A DNA stretch of 64,000 bases, taken from NCBI GenBank assembly GCA_964023275.1, contig OZ029928.1:18026872-18090871 (forward strand), in the 5' to 3' direction. Of the stretch, positions 1 through 11,725 are shown piece after piece (the first letter of the stretch is position 1; each line of letters opens with the position of its first letter). This DNA is from Norana najaformis (lineage: Eukaryota > Annelida > Clitellata > Crassiclitellata > Hormogastridae). The position numbers and the translations under genes were made by a program. Under the pieces are notes generated by a model that worked only from the letters and a program-made list of their open reading frames with translations, was not told the origin of the DNA and did not search any database.

Positions 1-564
1 TACACACATACATACACACACCTACACACACACACGATTGGAAACGTTTTAAGTGCCTCGTCATACAACAGAACTTTGTTTTACCAGTAACAGGTAAGTA
101 AAACTTGCATAATCGCTGATTTATTCAACATTTTTGCCTATAATGTGGAAAAAATTTATTTCCCCAATCGGAAACGCTCACGAAACTACGCCCAAAAAAG
201 TTGCTGACATCAGCAAAATAAACTGCTGGCGTAAGCAAAAACTGCTCAACAATGCCTTGAAAGACCCATGCAGAAATGCTTACTTCAGCGATACAGTTCT
301 GACTCAATATTATGATCACACAAGCGAACAACTTATTCCCGGGCATTTCTAAACACCTTTGTGTTACCTGAGTTACCTGAGCCTTTCACGGTGTTCATTG
401 AACCGCGTCCTTATAGTGCGAGCTTCAGTAGTAACAACTATGGAGTAATATGCGTAATACATACGTAACTTCCAGCGAGGAAATTGTTTTCCCCGACGGA
501 ATGATCCCTAGACTTGGAAAATATGTTGTTCCTGGCACACGTCTTGTCTAAGACGGAGTCCATT

Positions 565-867
565 CATGGTTGCTAGTCCCTCCATCTGGAACTCTCTGCG
601 TTTACAACTCTCCACCTGTGACTGTCTTCCACTCCAAGCTGAAAACTTACCTCTTTTCGTGTGTGTGTGTGTGTGTGGTTGCATGTGTGTGCGTGTGTGT
701 AGGTATGTGTGCGTGCGGGCGTGTGTGTGCTAGTATGTCTACCTCTTTGGGTCTCTTTACGGCTCTTAATGTCTTCTGTTTCCCGGTTTCAAGTGCACTT
801 CTGAACTTCGTAAGGAAGGCATTATTAAATTATAGTTGCATGGTATTGTATTGTATTGTATTGAAAC
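565..867 (+). mobile_element. Truncated LINE 3' end with GTATT tail
   Basis: Translates to remnants of a LINE ORF2 C-terminus (PSIWNSL, then FHSKLKTYLF), interrupted by a TG repeat, and ends in four GTATT pentamers. WNSLP and FKSxLKTxLF are usual near the end of CR1/L2/Jockey-type ORF2. Confidence 0.5.
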
Positions 868-905
868 TCCTTCGGCACCGAGTCCCATTGGGATATCGGA
901 GCTGA

Positions 906-1165
906 ATCGTAATCGTAATCCCGAGATTTCTACGGCGCCCAACGAAAGCCACGCCGCGGGGACCAGCTTATTCACAGGCGCTCAGTCAAAACAAAATCGA
1001 TAGGCAAAAGGGTTCGGTTCCAGGTCAAGATCCAAAAGTCAGACGGAGAGACAGCTTGGCAGCTACGGGGTGGTGGTGTTTGGGGTTGGAGAGGAGAGAG
1101 AGATAAGAGGAAGAAGGGGTGTCAAGGCATGAGAGGTGGTGTTTGGGGTTGGAGAGAAGAGAGAG
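906..1165 (-). mobile_element. LINE family A 3' end (GATTAC tail)
   Basis: Tail at the left (CGTAATCGTAATC), then the conserved 3' UTR (motifs CAGCGCCC, TTCACAGGCGCTCAGTCAAA, GGTTCCAGGTCAAGATCC) and a GGAGAGGAGAGAGAG purine stretch that is locally duplicated. Confidence 0.8.
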
Positions 1166-1499
1166 AAGAGTCACTAGTTAACACAATGCATTTGGCCACA
1201 GAAGACATCAGCAGGGAACCAGATTAGGACGGAAATGAAACAGAAACAAGATCGGGGTGATTCGAAGGTTAGGCAGGTCATAGGGTTAAGGCTTAGGGTT
1301 AATAATGTGGTCTGGCAGGAGAGTTTTCTTAAGATCTAGATATCTCTACTTGGTTTTCGTTGGTAAATGGGCAAAGTCTGGGGTAACTGGTTTTTGAGTC
1401 ACCCAGAGCTACTGTTGCCCTGAAGAAACTGCGAATAGGAAATGATACGAGGCACGAGGAAAGGACTACCTATGACCCCATCAGCAAGTCTCAGCTGAG

Positions 1500-1893
1500 T
1501 TCTTCTCTGTCTGTCTGTCTGTCTGTTTGTCTGTTTCTCTCTGTCCTTTTCTCTGTCTCTGCCTCTCGCTCTCTCTGTCTCTCTCTCGCTCTCCGTCTGT
1601 CTGCCTCTCTGTCTCTGTATGTATCTGTCTCTGTCTCTCTCGCTCTGTCTGTCTGTCTCTGCCTCTCTCCTATCTGTCTGTCTCTGTCTCTCTCTCTATC
1701 CATCTATCTGTCTGCCATTCTCTCTCTGTCTCTGTGTGTCTCTGTATCTATCTGTCTGTATCTGTCTCTGTACGTGTCTCTCTGTCTCTCTCTCCATCTA
1801 TCTGTCTGTCATTCTCTCTGTCTCTGTGTGTCTCTGTATCTATCTCTATCTGTCTGTCTCTCTGTCTGTCTCTCCCTATGGCTGTCTCTGTCT
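1500..1893. repeat. CTGT/CTCT microsatellite
   Basis: Interrupted pyrimidine-rich tetramers; all long reading frames here are repeat artefacts. Confidence 0.9.
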
Positions 1894-2483
1894 CTTTGTC
1901 TGCGAGAACGTCAAGTACACATTGAACTGACTTCCTTAGACGAGGCAATTGTCCTTAGCCAACCCATCGACCGCCGGTGTTTAACTATACATCGTTGCCA
2001 ATTCAATACACGGCCTAGATAGCATGCTCTTCTCTCTAAGGAACCTTACACAATAGCCTTTGTAGAGTAGTTTATGGCTTCTACCTCTAAGGCCTCCTAT
2101 AGAACTCTGTACAGTATCTTCAATACACAGCCTATCTATTACGATATCCTGTTCTTAGAAACAGTGTCTGCAAAGAGCAGATACTAATGTAATAAGAACA
2201 ATCACATGTATCGTATGTCTCGCGAAAGAGCACGGTGAATGTTGTCTATACCCAGGCAGTAGCAGAGAGCAGTGCATATAATAATAGCATAGTATTTAGA
2301 TAAATTCTGAATTCATCTGATAGACTTTGAAGTAGATCAATTTCATTGTAACTTGATAAATTTTGTAGTAATTTGATCAAAATGTCTGGTGGTAGGTGAC
2401 ACCCTCTGTGCTCCGACACCAGACAGTAACTAAACATTACAAAATTTAAACTATTTATCCAGCAGTATAATGTTCATTGATTA

Positions 2484-2870
2484 GCGACATCTTGTGGCTG
2501 TCAGAGCCGTTAACGTCGACCCTGCATTGTGCAACAGCCACCCACCAGCTTCGAGTACAATAATTACAGCAGTTGCTGCTTATATATAGCGTGTGTTGAA
2601 AGCGTTTTAAAGGTGTCTAAATGTATATTGCATGATCCATTCTTTAACGACATCTTGTGGCTGCCAGTGTCGTTAACGTCAACCTCACATTACCCAAAGA
2701 CTGCTTCCAATTCGATCAATTGCATCGATCAAACGCAGTTGACGAAGAATTATAGTGCGTGTTGAAAGCGTTTAAAAGGTGTCTAAACGTAGCATTGTAT
2801 GATCCATTATTTACCTTGTGGCTGCCAGGGCCGTTGACGTCGGTCTTACCTTACCGAAGATAACGCATTG
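2484..2870. repeat. Three tandem units of about 165 bp
   Basis: Each has GACATCTTGTGGCTG, CGTTAACGTC and GTTGAAAGCGTTT motifs; copies near 2487, 2648 and 2815, the last shortened. Confidence 0.75.
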
Positions 2871-2952
2871 AACACATAGTAATCCAATCTCTTTTTAATA
2901 ATGTGCTTCAAATTATTGGTAGTTTCTTCTGAAACAATCGTCAAAACAAATT

Positions 2953-3248
2953 CAGCAACACTTCACCTCTTTCAGTTTCTGCGCAGGTCTTTCACTCAAG
3001 ACTGAAAACACTTCTTTTCAAAAAATCTTATCCCGATTCTTCCTCTTCCCCTTATCTCTCTCATCGCTTCAATTTCAAACACCATCCACCGTAGTCGTCC
3101 GACTGTCTGACTCCTGGATCTTGACCTGGAACCGAACCCTTTTGCCTATCGATTTTGTTTTGACTGAGCGCCTGTGAATAAGCTGGTTCCCGCGACTTAG
3201 CTTTCGTTTGGCGCTGTAGAAATCTCGAGATTACGATTACGATTACGA
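2953..3248 (+). mobile_element. LINE family A 3' end with ORF2 C-terminus
   Basis: One of the longest copies. One frame gives VFHSRLKTLLFKKSYPDSSS, a LINE ORF2 C-terminus, followed by the common 3' UTR and a GATTAC tail. This shows the family is LINE-derived, with an average copy keeping only the last 150-300 bases. Confidence 0.82.
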
Positions 3249-3558
3249 AAACAGATGACTCCCCCAGCGGCCTAGCTACAGTTGGGTCTGCTGTTAACAG
3301 ACATGGAGACTCCAGTTAGGAAGGTCCTCCCCAACTTAAGGGGCTACGTATCTAGATAGCAGTGGGCGAAACCGTTGAAGGTGCTACGAACGTTGGATTC
3401 TATTACTGCTATAAAGGCAGGGATCTGGGTTTAGGCTTCCACGAGGCTGGTCAACGGATAAACATATCCCACAAACATTCGGGCTAGAATGGCCACAGGC
3501 TGAAGGTTTATAAGAACGGATAAATTGACTACAACAGCCTTCTTCCGTACTTCGCATC

Positions 3559-3759
3559 CTGTCTGTCTGTCTATCTGTCTGTCTGCCTGTCTGTCTGTCT
3601 GTCTGCCTGCCTGTCTGTCTGTCTGCTTCATAAAGAAAGACAGAGCTGTGGTGGTCTATCTGTTTACTTGTGTCTGTCTGTCTGTGTGTGTCTGTCTGTC
3701 TGTCTGTCTGCTTCATAAAGAAAGACAGAGCTGTGGTGGTCTATCTGTTAACTTGTGTC

Positions 3760-3806
<47 letters not shown>

Positions 3807-3995
3807 GCTTCATAAAGAAAGACAGAGCTGTGGTGGTCTATCTGTTTACTTGTGTCTGTCTGTCTGTGTGTGTGTGTCTGTCTGTCTGCTTCATAAAGAA
3901 AGACAGAGCTGTGGTGGTCTATCTGTTTATTTGTGTCTGTCTGTCTGTGTGTGTCTGTCTGTCTGTGTGTGTGTCTGTCTGTCTGTGTGTCAGTC
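3559..3995. repeat. Composite VNTR: 50-bp cassette between CTGT runs
   Basis: CTTCATAAAGAAAGACAGAG...GTGGTGGTCTATCTG occurs four times, separated by CTGT/GTGT runs of different length. Confidence 0.85.
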
Positions 3996-4137
3996 TTTGT
4001 CTCCCTTAGTAGCAGCGTCCACTAATGCATTCCTAAAGATCAGTAAATGAATATGCATGTATCTGATAATTTACATAGCGCATTTTACACATCTCTGTTT
4101 AGGCAATCATTTACATTTAATGCAACTCAGAGCGGGA

Positions 4138-4350
4138 AATGCAAGGAGGAGGAGGAGGATGGGGAGGATGAGGAAGAGGAAGTAGATGGGTAGGAGGAGT
4201 AGATGAAAGAGGAGGTAGAAGAGGAGGAGGAGACAGAGGAGGATACAAAGTAGGAAGACGAGACAAAGGAGGAGGAGGTAGGAGTATGAGGAGGAAGTAG
4301 AGGAAGTAGAGGATGAGGAGGAGGATAAGGAGAAGTAGGAGGAGGAAGAA
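4138..4350. repeat. GGA/GAA purine-rich tract
   Basis: About 210 bases almost wholly G and A on the plus strand. Confidence 0.85.
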
Positions 4351-4941
4351 AAGAATCAAACTTCATTCTTCCTTTCCATTAAGACACTTCCGAAGACCCT
4401 GCTTTTATCTCCACTTAAGAGGCTGTTTATGGACTAAGACGCCCAAAGGGAAGCTGCTGCTGATGCGGATGCTACTGCAGCAGAGAATCTGGACCAGATC
4501 ACTCAGGCATCTCTCCCAGAAGGATGGGGGGATTAGAGCATCTGCCAGGAATGGCCTGATGTATTACTTCGTGCCTGGAAAGACTGGAACACTCCATCTT
4601 TTCCAGCAGCCGTGAAGACAATTCCCTGTGGAATAAGGCCAGGGGATCAAAGCCAAGGTAAGGTAGGAGAAACGGTTGGTGTCTAAACAATACCATACCA
4701 TTGTTATCGTAATACACAGAGTATCAATTTGAAACCACTTTGAAGTGAGACTGAAGTCCAAATTTGTCTTCTTTGTAGGGCAGTAAACGGCGCTATATAA
4801 AACTAAAGATACATATGTGTTATTCTTTTGAAGGCCAGCAGCGTAGGAAGGTAAGGTAGGGTAAGGTAACTGTACATCTGTAATCATAGTTATCGGAGAC
4901 GTGGCCTGATGTAATCTAATGACTTCTATGTCGCCTTTAAA

Positions 4942-5125
4942 TACATACATCATACATACATACATACATACATACATACAAAGATATATACATACATATA
5001 TTAGCCTATATACAAACAGGTAAACGAAACATACATACATAACAAACATACATTCATACATAAATAGGCCTAAGTACAAACATGTAAACAAAACATACAC
5101 AGGCCTACATACAAACACCCACACA
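4942..5125. repeat. CATA/AAACATAC repeat
   Basis: ACAT tetramers and two longer diverged units with TAGGCCTA(C/A)ATACAAAC. Confidence 0.75.
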
Positions 5126-6050
5126 GATCAACGTTGTATTAATTATTCATAATAACAAAATAATTATTAATCTAACATACCTTTTTGTGTTTTGATTCGA
5201 GCTTATTCGCTGCATCGATACGACGGTAATTACTTGTAATGTAGCGGTATTACACCAAAGGTAAATCCAATTACGCGTAACCTTTACACTTCCCAACGCA
5301 CACGTTGGCAGCCGTGAGTCAAATGCTTTAGTCACGAAACCCAACCGATTTATTCGTCACACATTGCAGAGGCGGAGCTATGCTAACGAGCTCCGATGAT
5401 TGACAGCCAAGCTGACGTCCGCAGCGGGTCACGACCCGGTCGTAAGTCACCAACACAGGGTCACAGGCTCTGCGCGGTTGTTACAACCCTTTGAAATTTT
5501 ATCTAAATTCGGCGGCTTTTATCAGCCTAATGACTAAACTTTAGCTTAGCGTTTAATAGCGTCGACCTAGAAAAACCCTCGAAAAAGCCGTTTAAATTAA
5601 GACGAATTAGAAATGCGACTGCGTGAGTATAAGACTCTATTATCGCCCGGGGCCCTGCGCGGAAAGTTTGTGGACGACTGGTGTTCGGCGCCCTAAACTG
5701 TGGCATTTACCCTCAATTGTTTTCTGTAGCACGCCTCACATGATTTTCGACCTAATAACTTGTGAAAGTTACCCGATATCGCGACACTAGGACATGTCTC
5801 CGCAGTTAGAGGAAGATACGGAAACCTTATAAACAAATTCAATAACATATTTAACATCGCCGCTTTGATTTGCATGTATTTAGCAAAGCATCACGTGAAA
5901 ATTTTCATAAATTCCATGATTTTTACTCGGTGGGATGGACGCCGACTGTTAAACTGGTTAGGTATTCATACACGTGTGCATAGTTCAATTGAAATGTGAT
6001 AATGCGCCCTCTGACCTGTGCGTACGTGGTTCAAATCTCGGTCAAGTAAA
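5125..6050. other. Unique sequence, no gene recognised
   Basis: No convincing exon, RNA gene or repeat seen. Confidence 0.5.
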
Positions 6051-6054
6051 GAGT

Positions 6055-6430
6055 TCGTAGTCGTAATCGTAATTCCGAGATTTCTACAGCACCCAACGAA
6101 AGCCACGTCACGGGGACCTACTTATTCACAGGCGCTCAGTCAAAACAAAATCAATAGGCAAAAGGGTCCGGTCCCAGGTCAAGATCCAAGTCGGGCAGAG
6201 AGACAGCGTGGCAGCAACTGGGGGTGATGTTTGGTATTGGGAGAGAGAGAGAGAGATAGAGAGACAGAGAGAGACAAACAGACAGAGAGACAGAGAAAGA
6301 GAAAGAGAGAGAAAGAGAGAGAGACAGAGAGAGAGACACAGAGAGAGACAGAGAGAGAGAGACACAGAGAGAGAGACACAGAGAGAGAGACAGAGAGATA
6401 AGAGGAAGAAGGGGTGTCAGGATATAAGAG
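6055..6430 (-). mobile_element. LINE family A 3' end with GA/GACA expansion
   Basis: Tail at left, full 3' UTR, then about 160 bases of GAGAGACA repeats (6236-6400) placed where other copies have only a short GAGAGAGAGA run; family sequence (AAGAGGAAGAAGGGGTGTC) resumes after it. Confidence 0.82.
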
Positions 6431-6509
6431 TTTGTTGATATGAATACACAAAGGTTGTCCTGGTGAAGGATTCCTCTTTGCTTGGTTTTGAACATAGCAT
6501 TTCGTGGCT

Positions 6510-6687
6510 TATTTCAGAGATTTGAATCTCGGGCTAGCACGGTCCATACACGGGGACCTTAAATGGCGTGGCACCCATTCAAACGGGCAACGGTGGTGGA
6601 GGATCTCACCCGATTAATTCTTTGTAAAATGAGCAAAGGGTCGAGGCCATACGATCGCAATAGAAAAACGTCTATATTTAGATTTCA
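6510..6687 (+). mobile_element. SINE B copy, tail eroded
   Basis: TTTCAGAGATTTGAATCTCG, CACGGGGACCTTAAATGGCG, GATCTCACCCGATTAATTC, then AAAAACGTCTATATTTAG. Confidence 0.7.
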
Positions 6688-6779
6688 AAAGGACAACGTA
6701 TTCATGTTTCAAAGTCATTCTGGAACAACCTTCCTCTGATTACGTATTATTCTACCACAAATGGCTCAGGTACAGTAAA

Positions 6780-7110
6780 GCTTCCTCCTTCACCTCCTCT
6801 ACCTCCTCCTCCTCACCCTACTCCTCTACTTCCTCCTTCAGTGTTTCTCCTCCTCCCGTACTTTCTTTTCCTCCTGCACTTTCTCCTCCTCCTCCTCTAC
6901 TTTCTCCTCCTCTACTTTCTCCTAATCTTCCTCCTCCTGTACTTTCTGGTAATCCTCCTCTTCCTGTACTTTCCCCTAATCCTCCTCTTCCTGTACTTTC
7001 TCCTCCTCCTCCTCCTCCTCCTTATATTTCTCTAATTCCTCCTCCTCTTCTGTCTCCTGCTTCTATACTTCCTCCTCCTCACCCTCTTCCTCCTCTTCCT
7101 TCGCATCTTC
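6780..7110. repeat. CCT/CTT pyrimidine tract
   Basis: Degenerate TACTTTCTCCTCC-type units over 330 bases. Confidence 0.85.
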
Positions 7111-7144
7111 TTCCTCCTCCTCTGCCTGAAATCTTGAAACATCC

Positions 7145-7226
7145 TTCTACCCGGGCAAAGATTTGAACCCAACCCTTTGGGCAACAGTAGCGCATACTAA
7201 CCACTAGATTACCACACATGCCACCA
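7145..7226 (-). mobile_element. tRNA-like SINE head or tRNA pseudogene
   Basis: On the minus strand TAATCTAGTGGTTAGTATGC and GGGTTCAAATCTTTGCC give A and B boxes, but the two ends do not pair as an acceptor stem. Confidence 0.5.
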
Positions 7227-7564
7227 GAAGGGCAAAGCCAAACACATTTCCTACCATCCCACACCTTTTGTTCAATGGTTTCCACCTGGGCCTGCAGCTC
7301 ATTCCACCCCACCCGCTGAGTCATTCCATCCAAGTTTTTCTCTCTCACTCGAAACTGAGAAAACATTGTGCTTCAAGACAAAGAAAACATCAGTAACTTC
7401 AGCTGCCAACACCGGATGCCGTCGGCTCCGGCTCATCGTAAATATCCGCAGATTTAGACAGGAGAAATTCTAGGATGAGATGTAATCGATTCCATCACCC
7501 AGTTTCGGTTCCAGCACCCAGTTCCACCAATCTTCTAAAGACTGACTTAGCTGTACTCTATCTC

Positions 7565-7591
7565 CTTGTCCACGCCTCTCTTTCTTCTCTT

Positions 7592-7689
<98 letters not shown>

Positions 7690-7721
7690 GTCTGTCTGTT
7701 CTCTGTGTATTTCTTTCTCTC

Positions 7722-7770
<49 letters not shown>

Positions 7771-8235
7771 TATCTCTCTCTCTGCTTTTTTAAAATCTCA
7801 TTCCTACTCTGTCTGTCTATCACCCTCTCCATCCCTCTGCCTGTGTTTCTATCCCACTCTCTGTCGGCCTGTCTCTCTATCTGTCTGTTTCTGTTGCTTC
7901 CTTTCCGTCTGTCGATCATTCTATCTTTATGTATGTATGTATGCATGTCTCATGCTCTCTCCCTCTCTCACTCCTCTCTCCCTCCCTGCATCCCTCCGTC
8001 CCTCCCTCTATCCCTCCCTCCCTCCGCGTCTGTCTGTCTGTCTGTGTATGTATGTGTCTGTCTGTGCCTGTCTGTGTGTATGTCTGTGTGTATGTCTGTG
8101 TGTATGTCTGTATGTCTGTGTGTATGTCTGTGTGTGTGCCTGTGTGTATGTCTGTGTGTATGTCTGTGTGTATGTATGTGTGTGTCTGTCTGCCTGTCTG
8201 TCTGTCTGCCTGTCTGTCCTCTCTCCTCAGCACGC
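7565..8235. repeat. CT, CTGT and TGTATGTC microsatellite block
   Basis: Pure CT run at about 7600-7685, then mixed pyrimidine and TGTATGTCTG units. Confidence 0.92.
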
Positions 8236-9440
8236 AGTGAAGGTTTATAGGAAGCCAGGAGCGAGGGGGGACTGTTATGACAGGTTAATCTTTTTATGAG
8301 CCAAGGTCACGACATCCAGAGCAGCTGGCCCTGCTCACCAACCACTCTCTCCTGCCGCTGCAGTCTTCAGCGATGACGGAAGAGGGGCAGATGGGGTGCT
8401 CTGCCAATTGGGGCGGAAGAAACTGGGGAGGTCATCAGGAAAACGCCCCAGAAACGGACAGTATTAGGTACACACACATGGCTTGGATCATGTTACAGAA
8501 CCCGGTACCATTTCAACATAAAGATTTATGTTATCTGACTCATCTACGATATAACATTAAATGTTTAATAATGTGCTAGAGGAAAATTTGTGTCATAGTT
8601 AGTATGACGATGATGATGATGATGATGATGACGACGACGAAAGACCTACTGGCTTAAGCACAAACTATACCACAAGAATACAACTGAATGACACATGATG
8701 ACATAAGATGACACATGATGTTGATGATAATGATGATGATGATGATGATGATATGGCGACAACACAATTATAGTAATGATGTTAATGATGATAAGCCTTT
8801 TCAGCATGACATCTGCTTGGCCACTGCCGCTGCTGATAATCACACCTCTGGGGCTTGTACCAAATAACAAGGTGGAACCATGAACAAAACAAAGCCCCAT
8901 AAAGGGGGTTGCTCTACCCCATCTGTCCAGAATGGCCTAGCTGTCCAGATGGCCAGTAATGGACGGGGTTAATAAAACACAAAGGGGCAAATTAACAGGT
9001 GGGTGGCAGAAAGGGGACAAAGCCCGCCGCCCCATCGACAAGAAAGGGGTGTGAAAGCGTCGAACTCACCCCGGATAATACCTCCCCATCCTGGATAAGA
9101 CCCCATACACGTGAGGCGTGAATCAGTAAGGGTTTAGTTGCTGTGGAAAATACAGGAAATCGGTGATCAAAATGTCATTCGGACAATTACCGCCGGAGCT
9201 ATATAAATTTGAGCGGAAATGAGGTGCGCTGAATAACCCAATTTTCATTATTAGAGACGGAACAGTTGAATAGAACTTCTATTTGTGAATGAAGCTTAGC
9301 GGGCCCCAAAGGGGTAAATAGGAAGGACGGGTGGATTAGGAAGTTGAAGCAGCGGGAAACCGTTGGAAGGGTCTACTAATGAACCCTAATTGGGGAACAA
9401 GCCAGAAAAACAGTAAAAAAGACTCCGGGGGTAAAAATTC
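8236..9440. other. Mostly unique sequence
   Basis: Only GAT tracts recognised (8594-8755). Confidence 0.5.
8594..8755. repeat. Two GAT tracts
   Basis: GAT/GAC trinucleotides at 8610-8640 and 8715-8752. Confidence 0.8.
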
Positions 9441-9965
9441 CCTTTCAGTTCAAACTCCCCCACTGCCTTTAGTAGGGTAGTGCCAGTCCCAAGCTTGGAT
9501 GAAGGAGGAGGGCGACGTCAACGGCTTTTGATGCCATAAGATGTCGTTAAATAGAGGAACTACTACTACTACTAATCTTTGAGCAACTGCGCCACTGCCT
9601 TGTTTGGGGGTAGTGCCAGTCCCAAGCTTGGATGAAGGAGGAGGGCGACGTCAACGGCTTTTGATGCCATAAGATGTCGTTAAATAGAGGAACTACTACT
9701 ACTACTAATCTTTGAGCAACTGCGCCACTGCCTTGTTTGGGGGTAGTGCCAGTCCCAAGCTTGGATGAAGGAGGAGGGCGACGTCAACGGCCTGTGATGC
9801 CATAAGATGTCGTTAAACATTGGAACTACTACTATTATACATTCATCAGTATGAACTCCGCCCCTGCCTGTAGTCGGGTAGCGCCAGTCCCAAGCCTGGA
9901 TAAAGGAGGAGGGCGACGTTAACCGCTTTTGATGCCATAAGATAGCATTGGAACTACTACTACTA
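9440..9965 (+). repeat. Four tandem copies of a short RTE-like 3' tail element (family R)
   Basis: TGCCAGTCCCAAGCTTGG recurs at 9481, 9614 and 9747 (period 133), with a diverged fourth near 9882. Each unit has GGAGGAGGGCGACGTCAACG, GATGCCATAAGATGTCG and a TAC-trinucleotide end. Confidence 0.85.
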
Positions 9966-10475
9966 ATTCCCTTTCAGAGAGAAAGAAGAGAGGCTAAGCT
10001 GTCAGCCTAGCTACAAATTCTTCAACAGTGACTTTTCAGGCAAGTATGCGAGAAACTGTTTGCACAGCCCCGATTCACGCAGATTCAAAATTCCACGGAA
10101 ATTTCAACCCTTCGTCTCAGATTTGATTTCGAAGACGAACTCCAACTCGAAAACTCAAAGGAATGTTGGTCTGATTTATCCCTATTTACAAAGAAAGTTA
10201 GTGGCTATCTAATGTAGTCTAATAAAACTGAAAACTCCTATTGCGTCACTGTATTAATACACAAGGCTTCCATTTATGTTCCTGGCTGTGTAACTGCGCC
10301 GAACGTGGCTACAATCAGTAAAGATATAAACAAATATAAATACACTTTTATTTGGCCTCGGTCGGCCAACGGCGCTCTATAAATCGCTTTGTCATATTAT
10401 CATATTATATCATATCATGTCATATTTAATTATTATTACTAAATTAATGTGTGGTAAAATCTGTGATGAGTCCAT

Positions 10476-10742
10476 ATGATGATGATGATGATGCTGATGA
10501 TTATGATGATGATGATGATGACGACGACGAGTTCTCTGCCCGAAGGCAGGTCCACTTGCTTTTTTTATGCCACCCGGGGATGAGATGAGTGAGGTGGTTT
10601 CCCGTTGCCTTCCTCTCAGACAATTGTGGGTGAGCAACTTGTCCAAGGTCAATATATACGCAGTGGATTGAGGCAGATTCGAACCCGCGACCCTCCGGTT
10701 ACGAGGCACAGACCATACCACTACACCTCCGAGTCCCACTCA
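10476..10742 (-). mobile_element. SINE C (tRNA head, ATC-trinucleotide tail)
   Basis: Tail GAT repeat at left, then TTCTCTGCCCGAAGGCAGG, core, B-box (GGAGGGTCGCGGGTTCG, read on minus) and a GTGGTATGGTCTGTGCCTCG A-box region. Confidence 0.8.
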
Positions 10743-10989
10743 CACTTGAATAGGTTTAGATTTTTAAAAGCCAAAAAACCTTCAAACCTAGAGAACCCTC
10801 TTTCCTCGAGCTGCGACGTCGTGGATGACGATGACGCGCGTCATAAGCTACGATATCGTTATGACGTTGACGCTTATGACGTCTTTTGAGAGAGTCAAGT
10901 AGGTAGTAAGGTGTTGAGCGTTCCACACGAAACCAATAATTGTTTTTAATAGTGTTTTATAACGCCATTTTGAAAGCAATTAGCTACAA

Positions 10990-11265
10990 TGAGGTAACAA
11001 CCTAAAACAAGCTATCTAACAGGCAGTAAACGCGAGGTAACAATTCAAAACAAACTCTTACAATTCACACATCAACAAAGTGGTAACAATACAAACTTCT
11101 TACCATTCCCACTCTTCAATCAAAGTGGTAACAAATCAAAAAACCTCTCACCATTCAGTCATCAACAACAGGTAACAGCAAAATCCACCTCTCACCGATA
11201 ACTCCGCACCAAATGAGGTAACAATTCAAACCGATTACTTCTCTCATGAAACTTTAACAAATTCA
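10990..11265. repeat. Degenerate 45-bp minisatellite
   Basis: GGTAAC(A) recurs at about 10993, 11036, 11082, 11127, 11171 and 11218, with related AC-rich sequence between. Confidence 0.75.
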
Positions 11266-11404
11266 AAAGCCCTGAAGCATATTCTTCCTACGACTGACCT
11301 TTGAAACGTACCAAGTTTTACCAACCTCTCCACAACCGTAAAATACCTCTAGGTACTATGAACAGGTAAAGGTAAAACGTGTGGGTGTCATTTAATCACA
11401 TGAA

Positions 11405-11725
11405 CGGAGAGATAGAGAGAGAAAGAGACAGATAGACAGAAAGAGAGAGAAGAGACAGAGATGGGAGAGAGAGACAGAGAGAGACAGAGAGAGAGAGACA
11501 GAGAGAGAGAGAGACAGAGAGAGAGAGAGGGGGGGGGGAGAAACAGAGAGAGAAACAGAAAGAGACCGAGACACAGACAGGCAGAGACAGACAGACAGAG
11601 AAAAAAACAGAGAGAGAGAGAGAGAGACCGAGACACGGACAGAGACAGACAGACAGACAGAACGAGAGAGAGACAGAGACAGAAACAGAGACACAGACAG
11701 GCAGAGAGACAGACAGAGAGCCGAC
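11405..11725. repeat. GA/GACA microsatellite
   Basis: Purine-rich GAGAGACAGA units with a G run at 11530-11538. Confidence 0.9.

Noticed and set aside
3559-3995. Possible CRISPR array (regular repeats with spacers)
   Set aside because: The spacers are CTGT microsatellite of varying length, not unique sequence, and the genome is eukaryotic with introns.
4313-4615. 100-codon frame on the plus strand
   Set aside because: Starts in a GGA repeat; the later part has no recognisable domain or splice signals.
7145-7226. Functional tRNA gene
   Set aside because: A and B boxes are present but the acceptor arms do not pair; similar heads occur in SINEs.
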